Of a stretch of DNA of 20,484 nucleotides, positions 13,900 through 20,484 are shown piece by piece; the first letter of the stretch is position 1; every line of letters starts with the position of its first letter. The notes under the pieces are model-generated. The model searched no databases. It saw nothing but the letters and a program-made list of their open reading frames with translations, and was not told the origin of the DNA. Origin of the DNA: DASRSE01 sp035656655 (GTDB taxonomy: Bacteria; Planctomycetota; Planctomycetia; Pirellulales; DASRSE01). The stretch is taken from positions 1 to 20,484 of the forward strand of contig DASRSE010000079.1 of assembly GCA_035656655.1 (NCBI GenBank). The letters are read 5' to 3'. The position numbers and the translations under genes are program-made.

Positions 13900-16128
13900 C
13901 TATTTCGCCGGCTCAGTTCCTTTGGTAGGAATCGAACCAACTGTCCAAATCACTTGTTTTTGGTCTCCCTTGAAACCTTCAATCGCCGTTGCGGGTTGAT
14001 CGACAATCACCCCGACTAAGAGCGCCGTCGAACCCACTTCGGGCAGCCCTTCTTTGCTGACCACCGTGTAGTTCAAGAAATCGGCGGGACGGCCTTCAGG
14101 CAAACCGCCGGTAAGGGTCACTTTCGCGACGTTCAAACCGTTCTGCTTTTCGATGCTATTGATGGTCGCGTTGAGCACGATCCCCCGCTCGGCAGGGTCG
14201 CGCCGTGGCGAGGAGATCCAATAGGCGGCGATGCGCCCCAGCGGATTGAGCGCGTCCGGAGTCGCCCCCCCGCGCAGCACGAGTTGTTTCAAGGTGTCCA
14301 TGGCGGTATTCGCGCCCGGCTGCTGCGGCGCGAGCGCCACCTTTTCCGCCAGCGCAAACAGCTTTTTGTAATAGGCCTGCTTTAAGGCGGCTGGAGATAC
14401 ATCCGCGGCCGGCTCATCGAGGGCTTTGGCCGCCTCGCTCGCTTCCTTTGCCGCCGTCTCCATCTCCGGTTGCGTCACCAGCGGCGCGTTCTTCAGACCA
14501 GCCGGCTTCGTTTCCGGATTCGGCTCGGGCTTTACCTCTGGTTTCGTTTCTGGCTTAGTGTCGCCAAATGGATCGGGCTTGGTTTCCGGTTTCGGTTCCG
14601 GCTTTACTTCTGGCTTCGTGTCGCCAAACGGATCGGGCTTGGTTTCCGGTTTTGGCTCCGGCTTGACGTCGGGTTTGGTGTCTGGTTTCGTGTCACCAAA
14701 CGGATCGGGCTTGGTTTCCGGTTTCGGCTCCGGCTTTATGTCTGGTTTTGTGTCTGGCTTCGCGTCGCCAAACGGATCAGGCTTGGTTTCTGGCTTCGGC
14801 TCCGGCTTGACGTCGGGTTTTGTGTCGGGCTTCGTGTCGCCAAACGGATCAGGCTTGGTTTCCGGCTTCGGTTCCGGCTTGACGTCGGGTTTTGTTTCGG
14901 GCTTCGTGTCGCCAAACGGATCAGGCTTGGTTTCAGGCTTTGCATCTGGCTTGACGTCGGGTTTGGCGTCGGGCGTCGTCGCATCAGGCTTCGTCGGCGT
15001 TTCAAAGTTCTTGTTCGGAAGTTCGCCGATCGCGCCGGGCATTTTCTTATCGGCCGGCGTGCCGGTCTTTCCGCTCTCCGCGGGCGGTTTGGTGTTATTC
15101 GCCACTTGGGTGCCAGTGGTGGCAGGGGGCTTGGCCAAGTCGCGTTTCAGTTCCGCCGGCAACGCAAAAGCTAAAAACTTGGGGAACCACGGTTTATCAA
15201 CGATCTGGAAAACGTCTTTCTTGGTAATCCACCAAGTTGCCGGCACAACGATCGCAACCGCCACCAGCAAGCCGCAGGCAATTGAAATGATTTTGCCGAT
15301 GGCACTGCCCCCTGGAGGCGGGCCGCGGCGACGCTTGGCCGGCGACTTTAATGGCAAGCTGGCCTTCTTCACTGCGGCGGCGACATGCGGCGCTTCGGGA
15401 CGATCGACCGGACCTGCCATTGCGAACTCTTCTTCCGCGGCCATTTTTTCAACTTCGGCCGCTTCAGGATTGGCCGGCTTCGCGCCCGGCGCGAACCAAT
15501 CGTCAGCCATCGGCGGCAGTTCCGCTGCTTCTTCGCCCAGCGGCTCTTCGCCGAATTCAGTCGCGGAGATTTCTTCCGCCGGTTCCTCTGGTCCGAACTT
15601 GGCTTCCATTTCCGCTGCATGCTCGGGATCGAACAATTTTTCCGGCACGGCGACGTTTTCCTCCGGCTCGGGACGAAAACCGAGTTGCGGTTCCGCATCC
15701 GGTTCATGCGCGTGGAACAGCGACTCGGGTTCTTCCGAGGCGGGATGGGGCGTCTCATGCGCGGGAAGCGAAAAATCGGCCGGATCCGTTTCGGCCTGCG
15801 CGCCACTGGCCGCATGAAAATCCGCCGCATGAAAATCCGCCGGCTGATAATTGGAAGTCAAATCCTCCGCGGAAGCACGCGCAGCGGCCTCGGGCTCATC
15901 GGGCCAAGCGATGGGCGCGACATGAGGCTCTTCGGGAGCGAGATGAAAATCGGCGCCTTCGTCGAGCGCAGCGCCAACCACCTCCAAGCGAGGCGGCGCA
16001 TATTCGATCGCTTCACGCAAGGAATACTGCGCCTGGCAGAGGGGACAACGGACCGTGTCATGCGGATTGGCTGCGACCGGCAAGGAGACCAGACGATGAC
16101 ATTTTGGACAAGCCGATCCCTGAGACAT
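13900..16128 (-). CDS. Zinc-ribbon, single-TM protein with KPETKPDPFGD repeat region
   Basis: The protein has 742 residues and its function is not recognised. The N-terminus is a zinc ribbon, CPKC at 7-10 and CPLC at 28-31, of the kind found at the start of many planctomycete membrane proteins. A long, acidic, probably disordered segment follows (about 50-245, rich in Glu/Pro/Ala). Then come a basic patch (KRRRGP, 265-270) and one membrane helix (about 277-300, IISIACGLLVAVAIVVPATWW). The positive-inside rule puts the ribbon in the cytoplasm and the rest outside. Outside are a Lys/Pro/Asp/Glu repeat region of six copies and a C-terminal segment of ~200 residues with a helical part (QAYYKKLFALAEKVAL) and a beta-rich part (VAKVTLTGGLPEG, STALLVGVIVDQP). 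GGAG lies 8 nt before the ATG. A spacer across the wall joined to an outer domain is one reading, by inference. Confidence 0.85.
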   Translation of the reverse strand: MSQGSACPKCHRLVSLPVAANPHDTVRCPLCQAQYSLREAIEYAPPRLEVVGAALDEGADFHLAPEEPHVAPIAWPDEPEAAARASAEDLTSNYQPADFHAADFHAASGAQAETDPADFSLPAHETPHPASEEPESLFHAHEPDAEPQLGFRPEPEENVAVPEKLFDPEHAAEMEAKFGPEEPAEEISATEFGEEPLGEEAAELPPMADDWFAPGAKPANPEAAEVEKMAAEEEFAMAGPVDRPEAPHVAAAVKKASLPLKSPAKRRRGPPPGGSAIGKIISIACGLLVAVAIVVPATWWITKKDVFQIVDKPWFPKFLAFALPAELKRDLAKPPATTGTQVANNTKPPAESGKTGTPADKKMPGAIGELPNKNFETPTKPDATTPDAKPDVKPDAKPETKPDPFGDTKPETKPDVKPEPKPETKPDPFGDTKPDTKPDVKPEPKPETKPDPFGDAKPDTKPDIKPEPKPETKPDPFGDTKPDTKPDVKPEPKPETKPDPFGDTKPEVKPEPKPETKPDPFGDTKPETKPEVKPEPNPETKPAGLKNAPLVTQPEMETAAKEASEAAKALDEPAADVSPAALKQAYYKKLFALAEKVALAPQQPGANTAMDTLKQLVLRGGATPDALNPLGRIAAYWISSPRRDPAERGIVLNATINSIEKQNGLNVAKVTLTGGLPEGRPADFLNYTVVSKEGLPEVGSTALLVGVIVDQPATAIEGFKGDQKQVIWTVGSIPTKGTEPAK
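14521..14940 (-). repeat. 72-bp in-frame tandem repeats (six copies)
   Basis: Six copies encode KPETKPDPFGD followed by a TKPDTKPDVKPEP-type stretch, 24 residues each. The period is 72 bp except for one copy shortened to 60 bp (four residues lost, in frame). Copies differ at third positions and by conservative swaps (D/E, V/I, T/A), so selection has kept the Lys-Pro-acidic pattern. The only aromatic residue per copy is the Phe of DPFGD. Confidence 0.9.
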
Positions 16129-16736
16129 GACAGAATCTCCGAATGGAATACGGGACTTAATTCAAACCGCGCCAATGCCCTGTACAGCGATTTGAACCGA
16201 TTGTGCGAAAAGAGCCCAAGACGATCTCAGGCATTCTAGTCTAGCATTCCCTGCAAGCACGGGACAGTATCCGCGAAACGGCGACTGGCGTTTTTACTTC
16301 GGCGCCACGGCCGGGGCGAGCCGGCGGCGGCCAGCCGCGCTGCGCCATCGTGGCGGTCGTGGACGACAAAAACGGCGCGGCCGCCCTGCCATTCTGCCAT
16401 TCTGCGAGACGTCCGACTGCCGCCATGCAGCCTCGAAATCGACCTTGCCGACATCCGGTGCGCAGCCGGCATAACCGTACTCGGCGCCGTGCCCAGACCA
16501 GACTGATGAACTCGCCCAAAGCGATGAATTCGCCTCAAGCAGCGCCAAGCGCCACAGGCGTTTCAAAATAACGACTTCCGCCGTCATTTTGCCATCGCAT
16601 TGGTCTCCTGACGCAGCCGGTTGAATACTCCGACAGGCTGCTGTGGCGGTCGGGAGGTTGGAATCGGATCACGACGCGCGCGCAACCGAGATCGCGTCGC
16701 CACGGCGGTGGCCGCAGCTCGCCCAGATCAGGAATC

Positions 16737-16758
16737 TTAAAAAATCGGAATTTTTTAA
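16737..16758. promoter_or_regulatory. AT-rich perfect inverted repeat
   Basis: TTAAAAAAT and ATTTTTTAA form perfect 9-bp arms around CGGA. The stem is too AT-rich for a normal terminator. A protein-binding or DNA-bending site about 400 bp upstream of prkA is possible. Confidence 0.35.
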
Positions 16759-16837
16759 ATTCTCACTGCATCAATTATAATAATACTACGATCGCCTGCG
16801 ACAAATGCTAAAAATGCCGCAAGTCGTTTTAGGATAA

Positions 16838-16853
16838 TCATTAACGTAAATGA
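16838..16853. promoter_or_regulatory. Near-perfect 16-bp palindrome
   Basis: TCATTAACGTAAATGA is symmetric apart from one mismatched pair. It overlaps the last base of a -10-like GATAAT (16833-16838). It could be an operator in the prkA upstream region; no regulator is assigned. Confidence 0.3.
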
Positions 16854-17147
16854 GGCAGCTTTTGATGTTTGCGGGTTTTCGTCGGATAGGTTTAAGGTTC
16901 GCTATTGTCCGAACGCCGGTCGCAAGCAATACTTGAAAGAGAATGAGGCAGAGCGGTGCCTGGCTAGGACGGCTGGCAACCCGACTTGACGACGGTTAGC
17001 TTCCTTTCGCCCTTACCGGCTCGTCCTCAACAACACGCGATCTTTTCCAACTTCTTTCGGCCTGCTCGCGCCGGATCGCACGGAACCCTGTCCCCCCGCT
17101 TTTTGGACGGAAAAACTCGCTCCGTTCTCCGTCGCCGCGCAGGAGAT

Positions 17148-17152
17148 GGAGG
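17148..17152 (+). promoter_or_regulatory. Shine-Dalgarno site fixing the prkA start
   Basis: GGAGG lies 7 nt before the ATG at 17160. The frame is open further upstream to 16986, but those residues match no PrkA protein, so this site decides the start. Confidence 0.8.
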
Positions 17153-17159
17153 ACGAACG

Positions 17160-19205
17160 ATGTCCGGTGGACGTGAGATTATTTCGCTCGTGGCGGAGCG
17201 CCAAGACCTCGAGCAATTTCGAAAAAAACACTGGCAAGGGACGCTCGAACAGTACCTCGACTTGGTTCGCAAGGAGCCCCAGGTTACTCGCAACGCGTTT
17301 CAGCGGGTATACGACATGATCATGTCGTATGGGACCGATTTCTACGAAGAAAGCCGAGAGAAACATCTCCGCTACCGCTTCTTCTCCGACCCGGACAACG
17401 AGGGGCGCGACGCGGTATTCGGCTTGGATCACGCGTTGCACGCGCTGGTCAATGCTTTCAAAAGCGCGGCGCAAGGCTACGGCATCGAACGGCGGGTTCT
17501 CCTGTTGCATGGCCCGGTCGGCAGCAGCAAGAGCACCATCGCTCGCGTCTTGAAAAAGGGACTGGAGCGTTATTCCCAGTCCGACGCAGGCGCCGTTTAT
17601 TCCCTCGGCTGGGTCGATCTCGACGATGCGGAAGTCGTCCATTGGTGCCCCATGCACGAGGAGCCGCTGCATCTCATTCCGAACCGCTTCCGCGAGGAAA
17701 TTGAAAGCAATCTGAACGCTGCTCGCGGCTCGAACGACTATCCTATCAAGATCACGGGCGAGTTGTGCCCCTTCTGCCGCTACGTCTATGCCGAGCGAAG
17801 CAAAAAATACGAGGGCGATTGGACTCGCCTGATTCAGGACGTCCGGGTCAAGCGACTCTTGCTCAGTGAGAAAGATCGCATTGGCATTGGAACCTTTCAA
17901 CCGAAGGACGAAAAGAATCAAGATTCGACCGAACTGACCGGCGACATCAACTATCGCAAGATCGCCGAATATGGCAGCGACAGCGATCCGCGGGCGTTCA
18001 ATTTCGACGGCGAATTCAATGTCGCCAATCGCGGGATAATTGAGTTCGTCGAGGTTCTCAAGCTGGATGTGGCCTTTCTGTATGACTTGCTCGGCGCCAG
18101 CCAAGAACACAAGATCAAACCGAAGAAATTCGCGCAAACGGACATCGACGAGGTCATTCTCGGCCACACCAACGAGCCGGAATATCGCCGCTTGCAGAAC
18201 AATGAGTTCATGGAAGCGCTTCGCGACCGCACGGTGAAAATCGATATCCCGTACGTGACGAAGCTTTCAGACGAGATCAAAATCTACGAGAAGGATTTCA
18301 ATCGCAATCGCGTGAAGGGCAAATTCATCGCCCCGCACACGATCGAAATGGCCTCCATGTGGGCGATTCTGACCCGGCTCGAGGAGCCGAAAAACGCCGG
18401 CCTGACGCTGCTCCAAAAGCTGAAGCTATACAACGGCAAGAGCTTGCCCGGCTTCACCGAGGACAACATCAAGGAGCTGCGTGAGCAATCGGCGGATGAA
18501 GGAATGCACGGCATTTCTCCGCGCTATGTCCAGGACAAGCTCTCCAACTCGCTGGTCGCCCATCCCGACTCGAAATCGATCAATCCCTTCATGGTGTTGA
18601 ACGAACTCGAGAGCGGGCTGAAGCACCATAGCCTGATCACTGAAGAGGAGATTCGCAATCGCTACCGCGAGTTGCTCAGCGTGGTCCGTGAAGAATACAC
18701 GAACATCGTGAAGAACGAGGTACAGCGCGCGATTGCCGCCGACGAAGATGCCTTGAAACGGCTCTGCGCGAACTACATCGACAATGTGAAGGCCTACACG
18801 CAGCGCGAAAAAGTTCGCAACAAATTCACCGGCATGTACGACGAGCCAGACGAGCGGCTGATGCGCTCGATCGAAGAAAAGATCGATATCCCCGACAGCC
18901 GCAAGGACGATTTCCGCCGCGAGATCATGAATTATATCGCGGCTTTGCTGATGGACGGCCGGACGTTCGACTACAAAACGAATGAGCGGCTCTATAAGGC
19001 CCTCGAGCTGAAGTTGTTTGAAGATCAAAAGGACACGATCAAGCTGACGAGCCTCGTCTCGAAAGTGGTCGATGCCGATACGCAAGCCAAAATCGACGTG
19101 GTCAAAGCGCGGCTGATCCGCGACTTTGGCTACGACGAAGAGAGCGCCACGGACATTCTCCATTACGTGGCGAGCATTTTTGCGCGCGGAGACGTAAAAC
19201 GCTGA
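17160..19205 (+). CDS. prkA: PrkA family serine protein kinase (AAA-type)
   Basis: This 681-residue protein is the PrkA/YeaG kinase, a cytoplasmic AAA-fold protein linked to stress, nitrogen starvation and (in Bacillus) sporulation. The order is normal: an N-terminal segment (EQYLDLVRKEPQVTRNAFQRVYDMI), Walker A GPVGSSKST at 118-126, a Walker-B-like RGIIEFVEVLK at 291-301, and EFMEALRDRTVKIDIPYVTK near 349-368. The conserved C-terminal PrkA domain (GISPRYVQDKLSNSLV onward) follows. Between Walker A and B, C163 and H166 (CPMHEEPLHLIP) and C203/C206 (CPFC) could form a metal site. Length is slightly above E. coli YeaG (about 644). The YeaH-family gene follows on the same strand after 167 bp, the usual module order. 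Confidence 0.95.
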   Translation: MSGGREIISLVAERQDLEQFRKKHWQGTLEQYLDLVRKEPQVTRNAFQRVYDMIMSYGTDFYEESREKHLRYRFFSDPDNEGRDAVFGLDHALHALVNAFKSAAQGYGIERRVLLLHGPVGSSKSTIARVLKKGLERYSQSDAGAVYSLGWVDLDDAEVVHWCPMHEEPLHLIPNRFREEIESNLNAARGSNDYPIKITGELCPFCRYVYAERSKKYEGDWTRLIQDVRVKRLLLSEKDRIGIGTFQPKDEKNQDSTELTGDINYRKIAEYGSDSDPRAFNFDGEFNVANRGIIEFVEVLKLDVAFLYDLLGASQEHKIKPKKFAQTDIDEVILGHTNEPEYRRLQNNEFMEALRDRTVKIDIPYVTKLSDEIKIYEKDFNRNRVKGKFIAPHTIEMASMWAILTRLEEPKNAGLTLLQKLKLYNGKSLPGFTEDNIKELREQSADEGMHGISPRYVQDKLSNSLVAHPDSKSINPFMVLNELESGLKHHSLITEEEIRNRYRELLSVVREEYTNIVKNEVQRAIAADEDALKRLCANYIDNVKAYTQREKVRNKFTGMYDEPDERLMRSIEEKIDIPDSRKDDFRREIMNYIAALLMDGRTFDYKTNERLYKALELKLFEDQKDTIKLTSLVSKVVDADTQAKIDVVKARLIRDFGYDEESATDILHYVASIFARGDVKR

Positions 19206-19372
19206 CGCCCGCCGCGCGGAGCGGTCGGCGCTCCGGACGAGTGGTCGCGCGATGGAATAGAACGCTTGGTTCCGCCATGACACGAGACCTCCTTCACTTT
19301 CGAAATTTCCTTTGTGCCTCCGGGGAGCCGCCGCGCTTTTCAGGCGGTTTTCCCAATGCCCCGGTTTGACCC
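19206..19372. other. prkA-yeaH intergenic segment with hairpins
   Basis: Two small hairpins can be drawn: GGAGCG-GTCGG-CGCTCC (19218-19234) just after the prkA stop, and CCGCC/GGCGG (19328-19347) followed by four Ts just before the next gene. Neither is a strong terminator. They may mark mRNA processing or uneven expression of the two genes. Confidence 0.35.
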
Positions 19373-20479
19373 ATGGTTCAGCGCATCGACCGCGATCAAT
19401 CGCGCTTCAAAGAAATCGTGCGGGGAAAAATCCGCCAGAACCTGCGTAAATATGTAACGCAAGGCGAGATGATCGGGCGCAAAGGGCGCGACTTGGTGAG
19501 CATTCCCATTCCGCAGTTGGATATCCCTCACTTCCGCTACGGCAAGAACGGTTCCGGCGGCGTGGGCCAAGGCGAAGGCGAAGTCGGCAGTTCGCTCGGG
19601 CCAGGCGAGCAAGAGCCCGGACCAGGACAAGCCGGCAGCGACCCGGGACAGCACATTTTGGAAGTGGAAGTTTCACTCGACGAATTGGCCGCCATCCTCG
19701 GCGCCGAACTTGCCTTGCCGCGGATCGAGCCCAAGGGCAAAGCGAACATCCAGCAGGAGAAAACCAAGTACTCGAGCATCCGGCGGACCGGGCCCGAATC
19801 GCTGCGCCATTTCAAACGAACCTACATGGAAGCCTTGCGGCGGCAGATTTCCACCAAAACCTACAACAGCATCGATCCGCGCGTCGTGCCGATCCGCGAC
19901 GACAAACGGTATCGCAGTTGGAAAACGCAAAAACAGCCCGAGGCGAACGCCGTCATCTTCTATTTGATGGACGTTTCCGGCTCGATGACCGACGAGCAAA
20001 AGGCGATCGTGCGAACCGAATCATTTTGGATCGATACCTGGCTAGCGAGCCAATATCAAGGAATCGAGATGCGGTACATCATCCACGACGCGGCCGCCCG
20101 CGAGGTGGACGAGTACACGTTTTATCACACCCGCGAAAGCGGCGGGACGCGGATCAGTTCGGCCTACAAAGTCATGTTGCAGGTCTTGGAGAAGCATTAC
20201 CCGCCGGACGAATGGAACATTTACGGGTTTCAGTTCTCGGATGGCGACAATTGGGGCGAAGACAACGAGCAAAGCCTGACGCTGCTGCGAGAAAAGATTC
20301 TGCCCAAAGTGAACTTGTTTTGCTACGGCCAGGTCGAAAGCCCCTATGGCAGCGGCGAATATCTCCGGGCGCTCAAGAACGCTTTTGGGGGCAGCGAAGA
20401 AAAGCTGATCCTCTCGGAGATCGACAACAAAGAGGCGATTTACGAGTCCATCAAGTTGTTTCTCGGCAAGGGAAAATAG
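19373..20479 (+). CDS. yeaH: YeaH/YhbH family protein (DUF444, VWA-like)
   Basis: This 368-residue partner of PrkA is widely co-encoded with it. The opening MVQRIDRDQSRFKEIVRGKI is typical of the family, followed by KYVTQGEMIGRKGRDLVSIP. A Gly-rich loop (about 57-92) comes next, then a VWA-type fold: the metal-binding LMDVSGSM with D200, S202 and S204, ESGGTRISS, and FSDGDNWGED. A complete MIDAS-like set suggests it binds a divalent metal and a protein partner. The start is supported by family alignment rather than by a ribosome site, which is weak. The stop is five bases before the window end, so a following YcgB/SpoVR gene, common in this module, cannot be checked. Confidence 0.94.
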   Translation: MVQRIDRDQSRFKEIVRGKIRQNLRKYVTQGEMIGRKGRDLVSIPIPQLDIPHFRYGKNGSGGVGQGEGEVGSSLGPGEQEPGPGQAGSDPGQHILEVEVSLDELAAILGAELALPRIEPKGKANIQQEKTKYSSIRRTGPESLRHFKRTYMEALRRQISTKTYNSIDPRVVPIRDDKRYRSWKTQKQPEANAVIFYLMDVSGSMTDEQKAIVRTESFWIDTWLASQYQGIEMRYIIHDAAAREVDEYTFYHTRESGGTRISSAYKVMLQVLEKHYPPDEWNIYGFQFSDGDNWGEDNEQSLTLLREKILPKVNLFCYGQVESPYGSGEYLRALKNAFGGSEEKLILSEIDNKEAIYESIKLFLGKGK

Positions 20480-20484
20480 AGCCG

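Larger units (their letters stand above)
16129..17159. other. About 1 kb without a convincing gene
   Basis: The first ~600 bp are GC-rich. Frames at 16236-16587 on the minus strand overlap each other and match no family I know; a decayed gene cannot be excluded. From about 16735 to 16860 base composition drops sharply to AT-rich, with palindromes, then rises again towards prkA. This AT-rich part is the likely promoter zone of prkA, although no hexamer pair is good enough to call. Confidence 0.5.

Noticed and set aside
14426..15817. A 463-residue plus-strand frame rich in GSGFTSGFVSG
   Set aside because: It is the antisense reading of the 72-bp repeats in the zinc-ribbon gene, which has a ribosome site, zinc motifs and a membrane helix.
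16236..16587. Three overlapping minus-strand frames of about 100 codons
   Set aside because: No family resemblance, low-complexity Arg/Ala/Pro composition, and no convincing ribosome site.
17013..18167. A 384-residue minus-strand frame, and a similar one at 18426-19283
   Set aside because: Both lie opposite prkA, whose motifs are intact; they are antisense shadows.

Overview
The window reads as chromosomal DNA from a GC-rich Gram-negative-type bacterium, most likely a planctomycete of the Pirellulales type. This is inferred from the gene content: a secreted DUF1573 protein, a lipoprotein joining thioredoxin to an NHL propeller, a zinc-ribbon membrane protein with a Lys/Pro/Asp repeat tail, two feoA genes with a FeoB-associated Cys-rich protein, and a PrkA-YeaH pair. 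No rRNA, tRNA, CRISPR array or prophage was seen.

Layout. (1) 1-1463: a RAYT-type (REP-associated tyrosine) transposase with a diverged N-terminus, followed by a non-coding tandem array of three composite repeats. Each composite is bounded by two inverted GTAG-headed hairpins, giving six REP-like elements. (2) 1464-6999, minus strand: a tight two-gene operon for envelope proteins, the thioredoxin/NHL lipoprotein followed 4 nt later by a double-domain M16 zinc peptidase lipoprotein. (3) 7000-7506: a divergent regulatory region with two perfect palindromes and a sigma54-like -24/-12 element. (4) 7507-8514, plus strand: the secreted DUF1573 protein, followed by a second, unrelated hairpin repeat cluster (8534-8692). 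(5) 8750-11950, minus strand: a ferrous-iron uptake locus, feoA-feoA-feoB plus a FeoB-associated Cys-rich membrane protein, behind a Fur-box-like palindrome. (6) 12184-13698, minus: an amidase-signature enzyme. (7) 13900-16128, minus: a zinc-ribbon, single-TM protein with six KPETKPDPFGD-type repeats. (8) 16129-17159: about 1 kb without a convincing gene, partly AT-rich, probably holding the prkA promoter. (9) 17160-20479, plus: prkA and a YeaH/YhbH (DUF444) gene, the conserved stress-response kinase module. Its usual third member (YcgB/SpoVR) would lie just past the window end.

How the genes work together. The feo locus is one transport unit: FeoA proteins and the small Cys-rich protein support the FeoB GTPase permease, and the palindrome suggests repression when iron is sufficient. 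The lipoprotein operon and the divergent DUF1573 gene all encode exported proteins and may share signals in the region between them. PrkA and YeaH are known partners in a kinase pathway. The repeats next to the RAYT gene fit the REPtron idea, in which a domesticated transposase spreads short hairpins. They are the least ordinary part of the window.
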